DNA of 33,434 nucleotides, taken from contig JALSGV010000008.1 in assembly GCA_026982565.1 (NCBI GenBank), positions 1-33,434 of the forward strand. The letters run 5' to 3'. Made by a program: the position numbers and the translations under genes. Numbering within the stretch: the first letter of the stretch is position 1; every line of letters starts with the position of its first letter. Origin of the DNA: Gammaproteobacteria bacterium. GTDB lineage: Bacteria > Pseudomonadota > Gammaproteobacteria > SZUA-140. The notes under the pieces are model-generated. The model worked only from the letters and a program-made list of their open reading frames with translations. It was not told the origin of the DNA and did not search any database. Positions 26,261 through 33,434 of the stretch are shown piece by piece.

Positions 26261-28258
26261 CTAGCCCATGGCCTCGTTGACGGCCTTGACGACGTTTTCC
26301 ACTGTCACGCCAAAATGCCTGTAGACCTCGGCGGCAGGCGCGGACTCGCCAAAGGTGTTCACGCCGATGATCCTGCCGTTCATGCCGACATACTTGTACC
26401 AGCCATCGGAGACGCCGGCTTCGACGGCAACCCGGGCTGTTATGCTGGCGGGAAGAACGGATTCCTTGTAGCTGTCGTCCTGGGCCTCGAAAACATCCGT
26501 TGACGGCATGGACACCACGCGCACATTCTTGCCGGATGCGGCCAACTGCTCTGCGGCCTCCAGGGCCATGGAGACTTCGGAGCCCGTGGCGACAATGAGC
26601 GCATCGGGCGCAGCGCCGCCATCACGCAACACATAGGCGCCGCGGGCGATATCGGCCATCTGCGCGTCGCTACGGTCAATATGAGGCAGCCCCTGGCGGG
26701 ACAGGATCAGGCTGGTGGGTCCGTTCCTGCGCTCGATGGCGGCCTTCCAGGCCACCGCCGTCTCCACCGCGTCACAGGGACGCCATACGGACATATTGGG
26801 GATCATGCGCAGGGTGGCGGTCTGCTCGACGGGCTGGTGGGTCGGCCCGTCTTCACCCAGCCCGATGGAATCGTGAGTGAACACCAGGATGCTCTGCACC
26901 TTCATCAAGGCCGCCATGCGCAAGGCGTTGCGGGCGTATTCGGAGAACATCAGGAAGGTGCCGCCGAAGGGGATGAAACCGCCATGCAGGGCGATACCGT
27001 TCATCATGGCCGCCATGCCGAACTCGCGCACGCCGTAATGGATATAGTTGCCATCGGCAACCGTGTTGCTGATGGACCTGGAGCCGCTCCACATGGTCAG
27101 GTTGGAACCCGCCAGGTCGGCTGATCCGCCCAGGAATTCCGGCAGGGCCGCGGCATAGCCTTCGATGGCGTTTTGCGAGGCCTTGCGGGAGGCAATATTC
27201 TCCGCCTTCTCATTCACTGACTGAATGAAGGCATTGGCCTGCTCCAGCCAGTTGGCGGGCAGATCACCGGCCAGGCGCCGCTCGAGTTCAGCGGCAAGAT
27301 CTGGATGCGCCTTCTTATAGGCCGCGAATTTGTCGTTCCATTCCTGCTCCTGCCTGGCGCCCTTTTCCTTGGCGTCCCAGGCCGCATAGTATTCATCCGG
27401 GATGACGAAAGGCTCGTAATCCCAGCCCAGGTTTTCCCGGGTGGCGCGAATCTCGTCCTCGCCCAGGGGCGCGCCATGACAATCGTGGCTGCCGCACAGG
27501 TTAGGCGCGCCGAAACCGATCACGGTCTTGCAGCAGATCATGGTGGGTTTGTCATTGACGGAACGGGCCTCGAGGATGGCGTTGCGGATGGCGTCGGCGT
27601 CATGGCCGTCCACATCGCGGATCACATGCCAGCCATAGGACTCGAAGCGCTTGGGCGTGTCATCGGTAAACCAGCCCTCCACGTGCCCGTCGATGGAAAT
27701 GCCGTTGTCGTCCCAGAATGCGATCAGTTTGCCCAGCCCCAGGGTGCCGGCCAGGGAGCAGGCCTCATGGGAGATGCCTTCCATGAGGCAGCCGTCGCCC
27801 AGGAAGACATAGGTGTAGTGGTCGACGATGTGGTGGCCGTCACGGTTGAACTGCCCGGCAAGGATCTTCTCGGCAAGGGCCATGCCCACGCCATTGGTGA
27901 TACCCTGTCCCAGAGGACCCGTGGTGGTTTCAACACCGGGCGCGTAGCCATACTCGGGATGCCCGGGAGTTTTAGAATGCAGCTGGCGAAACTGTTTGAG
28001 ATCCTCGATGGAGAGGTCATAGCCACTCAGGTGCAGCAGGGAGTAGATCAGCATGGAGCCGTGCCCGTTGGACAGGATGAAACGGTCCCGGTCCGGCCAC
28101 TCAGGGTTCGCGGGGTGATGCTTGAGGAAATCATTCCATAGGACCTCCGCAATGTCCGCCATGCCCATGGGCGCGCCCGGGTGGCCCGATTTGGCTTTTT
28201 GCACGGCATCCATGCTCAATGCACGAATTGCATTTGCTAGTTCTCTGCGCGATGGCAT
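26261..28258 (-). CDS. tkt: Transketolase
   Basis: This thiamine-diphosphate enzyme transfers two-carbon units between sugar phosphates in the pentose-phosphate and Calvin cycles. The 665-aa length is typical. [18 protein letters not shown] (24-41), the catalytic [11 protein letters not shown], and the thiamine/metal motif GDGCLMEG (154-161) with Asn185 are present. [37 protein letters not shown] and the C-terminal domain [13 protein letters not shown] follow. A strong ribosome site (AGGAGAGAG) precedes the ATG. It is the first gene of the minus-strand tkt-gap-pgk-pyk-fba cluster, and the 428-bp stretch upstream should hold the promoter. Confidence 0.97.
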   Translation of the reverse strand: MPSRRELANAIRALSMDAVQKAKSGHPGAPMGMADIAEVLWNDFLKHHPANPEWPDRDRFILSNGHGSMLIYSLLHLSGYDLSIEDLKQFRQLHSKTPGHPEYGYAPGVETTTGPLGQGITNGVGMALAEKILAGQFNRDGHHIVDHYTYVFLGDGCLMEGISHEACSLAGTLGLGKLIAFWDDNGISIDGHVEGWFTDDTPKRFESYGWHVIRDVDGHDADAIRNAILEARSVNDKPTMICCKTVIGFGAPNLCGSHDCHGAPLGEDEIRATRENLGWDYEPFVIPDEYYAAWDAKEKGARQEQEWNDKFAAYKKAHPDLAAELERRLAGDLPANWLEQANAFIQSVNEKAENIASRKASQNAIEGYAAALPEFLGGSADLAGSNLTMWSGSRSISNTVADGNYIHYGVREFGMAAMMNGIALHGGFIPFGGTFLMFSEYARNALRMAALMKVQSILVFTHDSIGLGEDGPTHQPVEQTATLRMIPNMSVWRPCDAVETAVAWKAAIERRNGPTSLILSRQGLPHIDRSDAQMADIARGAYVLRDGGAAPDALIVATGSEVSMALEAAEQLAASGKNVRVVSMPSTDVFEAQDDSYKESVLPASITARVAVEAGVSDGWYKYVGMNGRIIGVNTFGESAPAAEVYRHFGVTVENVVKAVNEAMG

Positions 28259-28686
28259 ATCTCTCTCCTAAATATTATTGAAAAAATTCTGTTTCACTGT
28301 GCGGATTCACCCTTTCGGCGCACATCGCCCGGCAATGCACTGACTGCCGCCGGCGCCTCCTGTTCAATACTGCGTCAGGATGAAAACTGCACGTGATTTG
28401 CTGATCAGGCGCCTGCGGTTTTTCATCCGCATCCCACCCTGTATCAGAAACGTCCTCATACCCGCCAGCCTCCCCCGGCTACTGCGCTGCGGCAGTTCAC
28501 GACAAGATGGGGCGTCCTCCCTCCGACTGGCCAGGCTGAATTTTCAAGCTGTTCTTCCGCCGGTGAGCCGAGCCCGGCATATAAACGTGCTATTTTCTCT
28601 TACCCGGCGCTGTTCAGCAATAGCCTGGGAGATAATATCCCGATAAAAAAACCCAAAACGTCAAATAACCGGCGGACAAGCCAAGC
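28259..28686. other. Intergenic stretch upstream of tkt
   Basis: This 428-bp stretch should carry the tkt cluster promoter and the end of the thioredoxin-like transcript. I see no credible gene; an 88-aa plus-strand frame at 28380-28646 is arginine-rich and has no ribosome site or family resemblance. An imperfect inverted repeat (GATGAAAACTGC around 28379 and GCGGTTTTTCATC around 28420) could form a hairpin in the long tkt leader. A T-rich run follows the thioredoxin-like gene on the minus strand but without a clear stem. No confident -35/-10 pair was found. Confidence 0.4.
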
Positions 28687-29250
28687 TCAATTCGCCTCGT
28701 CACGCCATTTGATAGAACAACCCATGCTCGGTATCTGATCCTGTGGCCCCATGCCGGTCCGGGCCACCTGCACCATGGCCTCAAACAGGTCGCGGCGCAC
28801 ATCGGCGGGGGCAGCTTCTTTTCTGCTGGCATCCAGCCTGCCCCGGTATTGAAGTTCCAGTTTGCCGTTGTAGCCAAAGAAATCCGGTGTACAGACCGCC
28901 CCGTAGGCCTTGGCGACTTCCTGGGTCTCATCCAGCAGATACGGGAAAGGAAAATCAAATTCCTCTGCAATTTTCTTCATATTCTCGAAAGAGTCCTCGG
29001 GATAATCGGCCGGGTCATTGGACATGATGGCCACGCTGTTGACGCCATACCCCTGCAGCTCCCTGGCATCCCTCACGATACGGTCCCGTATGGCCTTGAC
29101 ATAGGGGCAATGGTTGCAGATGAACATCACCAGCAGGCCTTTTTCACCGCGGCAATCGTCAAGCGTCCACACCTTGCCATCCACCCCTGGCAGGGAAAAA
29201 TCAATTGCAGGGGCGCCAAAATCACATACGGGTGTTTCAAGACTGACCAT
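28687..29250 (-). CDS. Thioredoxin-fold redox protein (AhpC/TSA-redoxin family, CNHC)
   Basis: This 187-aa thioredoxin-like protein has the redoxin layout: CDFGAPAIDFSLPGVDGKVW near the N-terminus, LLVMFICNHCPYVKAI with the active-site CNHC (Cys45, Cys48), VAIMSNDPADYPEDSFENM, and the cis-Pro region AVCTPDFFGYNG. This is the widespread single-domain 'thioredoxin family protein' of proteobacteria, thought to be a cytoplasmic disulfide or peroxide reductase. There is no signal peptide once the correct start is used. The ATG at 29250 has an excellent ribosome site (GGAGGA, 7 bases away), whereas the longer frame to 29382 would pass through the promoter. It is divergent from metK. Confidence 0.9.
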   Translation of the reverse strand: MVSLETPVCDFGAPAIDFSLPGVDGKVWTLDDCRGEKGLLVMFICNHCPYVKAIRDRIVRDARELQGYGVNSVAIMSNDPADYPEDSFENMKKIAEEFDFPFPYLLDETQEVAKAYGAVCTPDFFGYNGKLELQYRGRLDASRKEAAPADVRRDLFEAMVQVARTGMGPQDQIPSMGCSIKWRDEAN

Positions 29251-29564
29251 AGATATTCCTCCATTCTCCAGCACGACGGGCAGCCTCAAACCGTGCCTGC
29301 CCGGGGGGCGGCTATTATAACGATGATTTTCCACGAGAAACAGGGCTTTTTTTGCCCGCCACTCAGAAAACACGATTTTCATGAAAACGGAAATCTTGCC
29401 GATACCGACTCTGGTAAACGGGAAACTGAAAGGTTAACATTGGGGATTGCGTTAAAAATGCATAAGAACCCGCGGCGACCGCCAAATCCCAATGCCAACC
29501 ACATATTGATCCATAGTTTCACCAGAGAATTGGGCTGGCAGGCGAAAATCAAAACGAGGAAAAC
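29251..29564. other. Divergent regulatory stretch between thioredoxin-like gene and metK
   Basis: This 314-bp stretch holds the thioredoxin gene promoter (described separately), a small hairpin CGGGCAG...CTGCCCG (29277-29303) that would lie in its leader, and a GGGC-T7-GCCC motif (about 29342-29357). On the metK side only weak promoter-like boxes are visible, and a short frame (29458-29568) overlapping the metK start is probably chance. I looked for SAM and SAH riboswitch consensus segments and saw none. Confidence 0.45.
29314..29319 (-). promoter_or_regulatory. Candidate -10 box for the thioredoxin-like gene
   Basis: The minus strand carries a perfect TATAAT here, with transcription expected to start near 29307 and a leader of about 57 bases. 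The -35 region at 17-bp spacing (TGTTTC) is poor, so the promoter may need an activator. Confidence 0.35.
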
Positions 29565-30725
29565 ATGAGCAAATCCTATCTATTTACTTCCGAGTCCGTA
29601 TCAGAAGGCCACCCAGACAAGGTGGCCGACCAGATCTCCGACGCCATCCTGGACGCCATCCTGGCCGACGATCCCAAATCCCGCGTCGCCTGTGAAACGA
29701 TGGTCAACACGGGCATGGTCATCATCTCCGGGGAAATCACCACATCCGCCTGGGTGGATATGCAGGATATCGTGCGTCAGACCATCAAGCGCATCGGTTA
29801 TAACAGCTCGGAGATGGGCTTTGACTGGGAATCCTGCGCGGTCCTGACGGCCATCGACAAGCAATCCGCCGATATCGCCATGGGTGTGGATGAAAGTAAT
29901 GAACATGAGCAAGGCGCCGGTGATCAGGGCCTGATGTTCGGTTTCGCCTCCAACGAGACGGACGTGCTGATGCCTGCCCCCATTACCTATGCCCACCGTC
30001 TGGTCAAGCGCCAGGCCGAGATGCGCAAGAACGGCGTCCTTCCCTGGCTGCGCCCCGACGCCAAGAGCCAGGTGACCTTCCGCTATGAAGACCACAAGCC
30101 GGTCGGCATCGATGCCGTGGTATTGTCCAGCCAGCACGACCCCGATATCGACAACAAGGTGCTGACCGAGGCCATCATGGACGAAATCATCAAACCGGTG
30201 CTGCCCGCCGAATGGATCGATGGGGACACCAAGTTCTTCATCAACCCGACCGGTCGATTCGTCATCGGCGGGCCGGTGGGCGACTGCGGACTCACGGGAC
30301 GCAAGATCATCGTGGACACCTATGGCGGCATGGCGCGCCATGGCGGCGGCGCCTTCTCGGGCAAGGACCCCTCCAAGGTGGACCGCTCCGCCGCCTATGC
30401 GGGCCGCTACGTGGCCAAGAACATCGTGGCGGCCGGCCTGGCCGACCGTTGCGAGGTCCAGGTCTCCTACGCCATCGGCGTGGCCGAACCCACCTCCGTC
30501 AGCGTGGAGACCTTCGGTACCGGCAGGGTGCCGGACGACAAGATCATTTCGATCATCCGCGATGTCTTCGACCTGCGCCCCAAGGGGCTGGTCACCATGC
30601 TGGACCTGCTGCGCCCCATTTATGGCAACACCGCCGCCTATGGCCATTTCGGCCGTGAAGAAGCCGACTTCACCTGGGAGAAAAGCGACAAGGCCGATAT
30701 CATCAGGGACGCCGCGGGCCTCTGA
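29565..30725 (+). CDS. metK: S-adenosylmethionine synthetase (methionine adenosyltransferase)
   Basis: This enzyme makes S-adenosylmethionine from methionine and ATP. The 386-aa length is standard. [20 protein letters not shown] (11-30) holds His16, [10 protein letters not shown] (117-126) is the ATP signature, and [20 protein letters not shown] follows. [20 protein letters not shown] and [19 protein letters not shown] carry the phosphate-binding loop and Lys residues. GAGGA lies at good spacing before the ATG. It is followed by ahcY after only 32 bp, so the SAM-making and SAH-clearing enzymes are probably co-transcribed; this also supplies the donor for the C-methyltransferase elsewhere in the window. 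Confidence 0.98.
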   Translation: MSKSYLFTSESVSEGHPDKVADQISDAILDAILADDPKSRVACETMVNTGMVIISGEITTSAWVDMQDIVRQTIKRIGYNSSEMGFDWESCAVLTAIDKQSADIAMGVDESNEHEQGAGDQGLMFGFASNETDVLMPAPITYAHRLVKRQAEMRKNGVLPWLRPDAKSQVTFRYEDHKPVGIDAVVLSSQHDPDIDNKVLTEAIMDEIIKPVLPAEWIDGDTKFFINPTGRFVIGGPVGDCGLTGRKIIVDTYGGMARHGGGAFSGKDPSKVDRSAAYAGRYVAKNIVAAGLADRCEVQVSYAIGVAEPTSVSVETFGTGRVPDDKIISIIRDVFDLRPKGLVTMLDLLRPIYGNTAAYGHFGREEADFTWEKSDKADIIRDAAGL

Positions 30726-30757
30726 AAACAGACAGTGATTGCAAACAGGAGAATTGA

Positions 30758-32176
<1,419 letters not shown>

Positions 32177-32179
32177 TGT

Positions 32180-32276
32180 AAGAGCAAAGATAAAAGAGGA
32201 AAGAGAAAAGTGAATGCACTTCTTCTCTTTCCTCTTACCTGACCCGCTTTACCCTTTACTCTTTTATCTTTTCTCT
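32180..32276. repeat. Purine/pyrimidine-rich inverted-repeat spacer between ahcY and metF
   Basis: The arms at 32181-32203 and 32254-32276 are complementary at 21 of 23 positions (core AAAGATAAAAGAG). A second, overlapping hairpin spans 32195-32235: a 13-bp stem AGAGGAAAGAGAA/TTCTCTTTCCTCT, then five more pairs around an AATG loop with one bulged C. The left arm shares an exact 24-mer with the spacer after fba. It may act as the ahcY terminator region on the plus strand, although the sequence after the stem is mixed C/T, not a clean U-tract. Confidence 0.6.
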
Positions 32277-32290
32277 TTACTCTGCTTTCT

Positions 32291-33175
32291 ATGGACTCAC
32301 AGAAAAAATATCCCAAGGCCTACAGCTTCGAGTTTTTTCCGCCCAAGACCGAAAAAGGTGAGGAAAAGCTGCGCGCCGTCAGCATGGAACTGGCCAGGCT
32401 GAACCCGTGCTTCTTCTCCGTCACCTTCGGCGCCGGTGGCTCGACCCGCGAGCGCACATTGTCCGCGGTTCAGGATCTCAAGCAACAGACCGGCATCGAC
32501 GTGGCGCCCCACCTGTCCTGTATCGGCTCGACCCGCGACAGCATCCGGGAGATTCTCAATATCTACATGGAGAACGGCATACGCCATCTGGTCGCCTTGC
32601 GTGGCGACATGCCCTCGGGCATGCATACGCCCGGCGCCTTCCGCTATGCCAATGAGCTGGTCGAATTCATTCGCAAGGAGACAGGGGATCATTTCTTTAT
32701 CGAGGTGGCCGCCTACCCTGAATTCCACCCCCAGGCCAAATCGGCGCAGGAAGACCTGCTGAATTTCAAGCGCAAGGTAGAGGCCGGCGCGGACGCGGCC
32801 TTGACACAATACTTCTATAATGCCGATGCCTATTTCAGCTTCGTTGACAGCTGCGAGGCGCTGGGCCTGGACCTGCCCATTGTTCCGGGCATCATGCCCA
32901 TCACCAACCATACCCAACTGGCGCGTTTCTCCGACGCCTGTGGCGCTGAGATTCCGCGCTGGATACGCAAGCGCCTGGAAGGATTTGGAGACGACATCGA
33001 ATCCATCAAGGCCTTTGGCCTCGATGTCACCACAGCCTTATGCCGCAGACTGCTGGAAGGAGGTGCGCCCGGCCTGCATTTCTATACCATGAACCAGACA
33101 GAGGCCACCCTCGCCATCTGGAATGCCCTCGACCTGCCAAGGGAAAAAAGCCAGCGCATGCCGGCGCCATCCTGA
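32291..33175 (+). CDS. metF: 5,10-methylenetetrahydrofolate reductase
   Basis: This FAD-containing TIM-barrel enzyme makes 5-methyltetrahydrofolate for methionine synthesis, feeding the MetK/AhcY cycle upstream. The 294-aa length is normal. It begins YSFEFFPPKTEKGEEKL, continues with FFSVTFGAGGSTRERTL, and has the flavin/folate-binding IRHLVALRGDMPSG, AAYPEFHPQA and ALTQYFYNADAYFSF. PGIMPITNHTQLARFSDACG and LHFYTMNQTEATLAIW close the barrel. The start at 32291 suits the family, but the 35 bases before it are almost pure pyrimidine and contain no Shine-Dalgarno sequence. The TGA stop abuts the stop of the convergent dehydrogenase with no gap. Confidence 0.96.
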   Translation: MDSQKKYPKAYSFEFFPPKTEKGEEKLRAVSMELARLNPCFFSVTFGAGGSTRERTLSAVQDLKQQTGIDVAPHLSCIGSTRDSIREILNIYMENGIRHLVALRGDMPSGMHTPGAFRYANELVEFIRKETGDHFFIEVAAYPEFHPQAKSAQEDLLNFKRKVEAGADAALTQYFYNADAYFSFVDSCEALGLDLPIVPGIMPITNHTQLARFSDACGAEIPRWIRKRLEGFGDDIESIKAFGLDVTTALCRRLLEGGAPGLHFYTMNQTEATLAIWNALDLPREKSQRMPAPS

Positions 33176-33434
33176 TCAGTAAGGCACTTCCCGCCCATCG
33201 AAGGCGACAAAGGCGCCCGGCGCATACGCTTCGACCCTGGCGATCACGTCCGCCATGCCGCCCACCGCCTGCTCCACATCGATCAAGCCTGAATGCCCCG
33301 TCATATCCGTCCTCACCCAGCCGGGATGCAGGGTGATCACGCGCACGCCCTCCGGTGCGAGATCCATGGCCATGGATTTGGAAACGATGACCAAGGCAGC
33401 CTTGGCGGCCCGGTATGCGTAGCACCCGCCACTG
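33176..33434 (-). CDS. Short-chain dehydrogenase/reductase, C-terminal part (runs off right edge)
   Basis: The frame is open to the window edge. The visible 86 residues begin SGGCYAYRAAKAALVIVSKS, with the catalytic Tyr and Lys in YRAAK, followed by LAPEGVRVITLHPGWVRTDM, the loop that closes over the cofactor in classical SDRs. This is the C-factor/CsgA-like branch of NAD(P)-dependent SDRs; the Rossmann N-terminus is outside the window. The end is normal (AFVAFDGREVPY). The substrate cannot be inferred. It converges on metF, the two TGA stops forming the palindrome TGATCA. Confidence 0.88.
   Translation of the reverse strand, partial: SGGCYAYRAAKAALVIVSKSMAMDLAPEGVRVITLHPGWVRTDMTGHSGLIDVEQAVGGMADVIARVEAYAPGAFVAFDGREVPY

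Noticed and set aside
28380-28646. 88-aa plus-strand gene upstream of tkt
   Set aside because: Arginine-rich composition, no ribosome site, no recognisable family; it lies in what should be the tkt promoter region.
29383-29564. SAM or SAH riboswitch upstream of metK or ahcY
   Set aside because: I looked for the conserved core segments and paired stems of the SAH and SAM-II types and saw none; the metK-ahcY gap is only 32 bp.
29458-29568. 36-codon leader-peptide-like frame overlapping the metK start by ATGA
   Set aside because: No ribosome site and no run of regulatory codons; the overlap is probably chance.

Overview
The window (about 57-58% G+C by eye) looks like a proteobacterial chromosome, most likely a gammaproteobacterium with an exosortase A (XrtA/PEP-CTERM) exopolysaccharide system. 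The basis is the set of five XrtA-associated export and assembly proteins, the proteobacterial gene types, and a tkt-gap-pgk-pyk-fba cluster whose aldolase is of the Calvin-cycle (CbbA-like) subtype. No RuBisCO, phosphoribulokinase or exosortase gene lies in the window, so autotrophy and protein sorting are only suggested. There are no rRNA, tRNA or CRISPR loci that I can see.

Layout. (1) 1-937, minus: N-terminus of a large secreted Ig/cadherin-like protein cut by the left edge. (2) 1265-4918: accessory polysaccharide genes: an extended SDR epimerase, a family 2 glycosyltransferase, a 283-bp inverted-repeat element (copy A), a decayed VanZ/LamG gene, and a hexapeptide acetyltransferase. (3) 16704 down to 4925, minus: one probable operon of eleven genes behind a good sigma70-type promoter at 16772-16800. 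It encodes the export porin, beta-barrel protein, chain-length/tyrosine kinase pair, ATPase, RfbF, a C-methyltransferase, an RfbC-like epimerase, the Wzm/Wzt ABC exporter and a DUF4910 aminopeptidase-like protein. (4) 16931-20792, plus: UDP-glucose dehydrogenase, TviB-type UDP-HexNAc dehydrogenase and UDP-glucuronate 4-epimerase, supplying uronic-acid donors. (5) 28258 down to 20868, minus: tkt, gap, pgk, pyk, fba. (6) A thioredoxin-like gene (minus), then metK-ahcY-metF (plus) for the S-adenosylmethionine cycle, and a truncated SDR gene at the right edge.

The most unusual content lies between genes. Two ~283-bp elements (3370-3652 and 21965-22248, opposite orientation, about 93% identical by hand alignment) have perfect 33-bp terminal inverted repeats and two long internal hairpins. 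They would fold into a three-armed cloverleaf. Where the copies differ inside several stems, both sides of the pair have changed together. A different 157-bp imperfect palindrome flanked by a TAATA direct repeat sits on the tviB stop codon. A purine-rich/pyrimidine-rich inverted-repeat family occupies the spacers after fba, between gap and pgk, and between ahcY and metF. The window is therefore rich in small structured non-coding elements placed at gene ends and leaders.

Working together: the plus-strand sugar-nucleotide genes and RfbF/C-methyltransferase/RfbC would make acidic and branched-sugar donors; glycosyltransferases (mostly outside the window) would build the chain; Wzm/Wzt would move it across the inner membrane; and the Wzc-like, kinase, porin and barrel proteins would carry it through the envelope.
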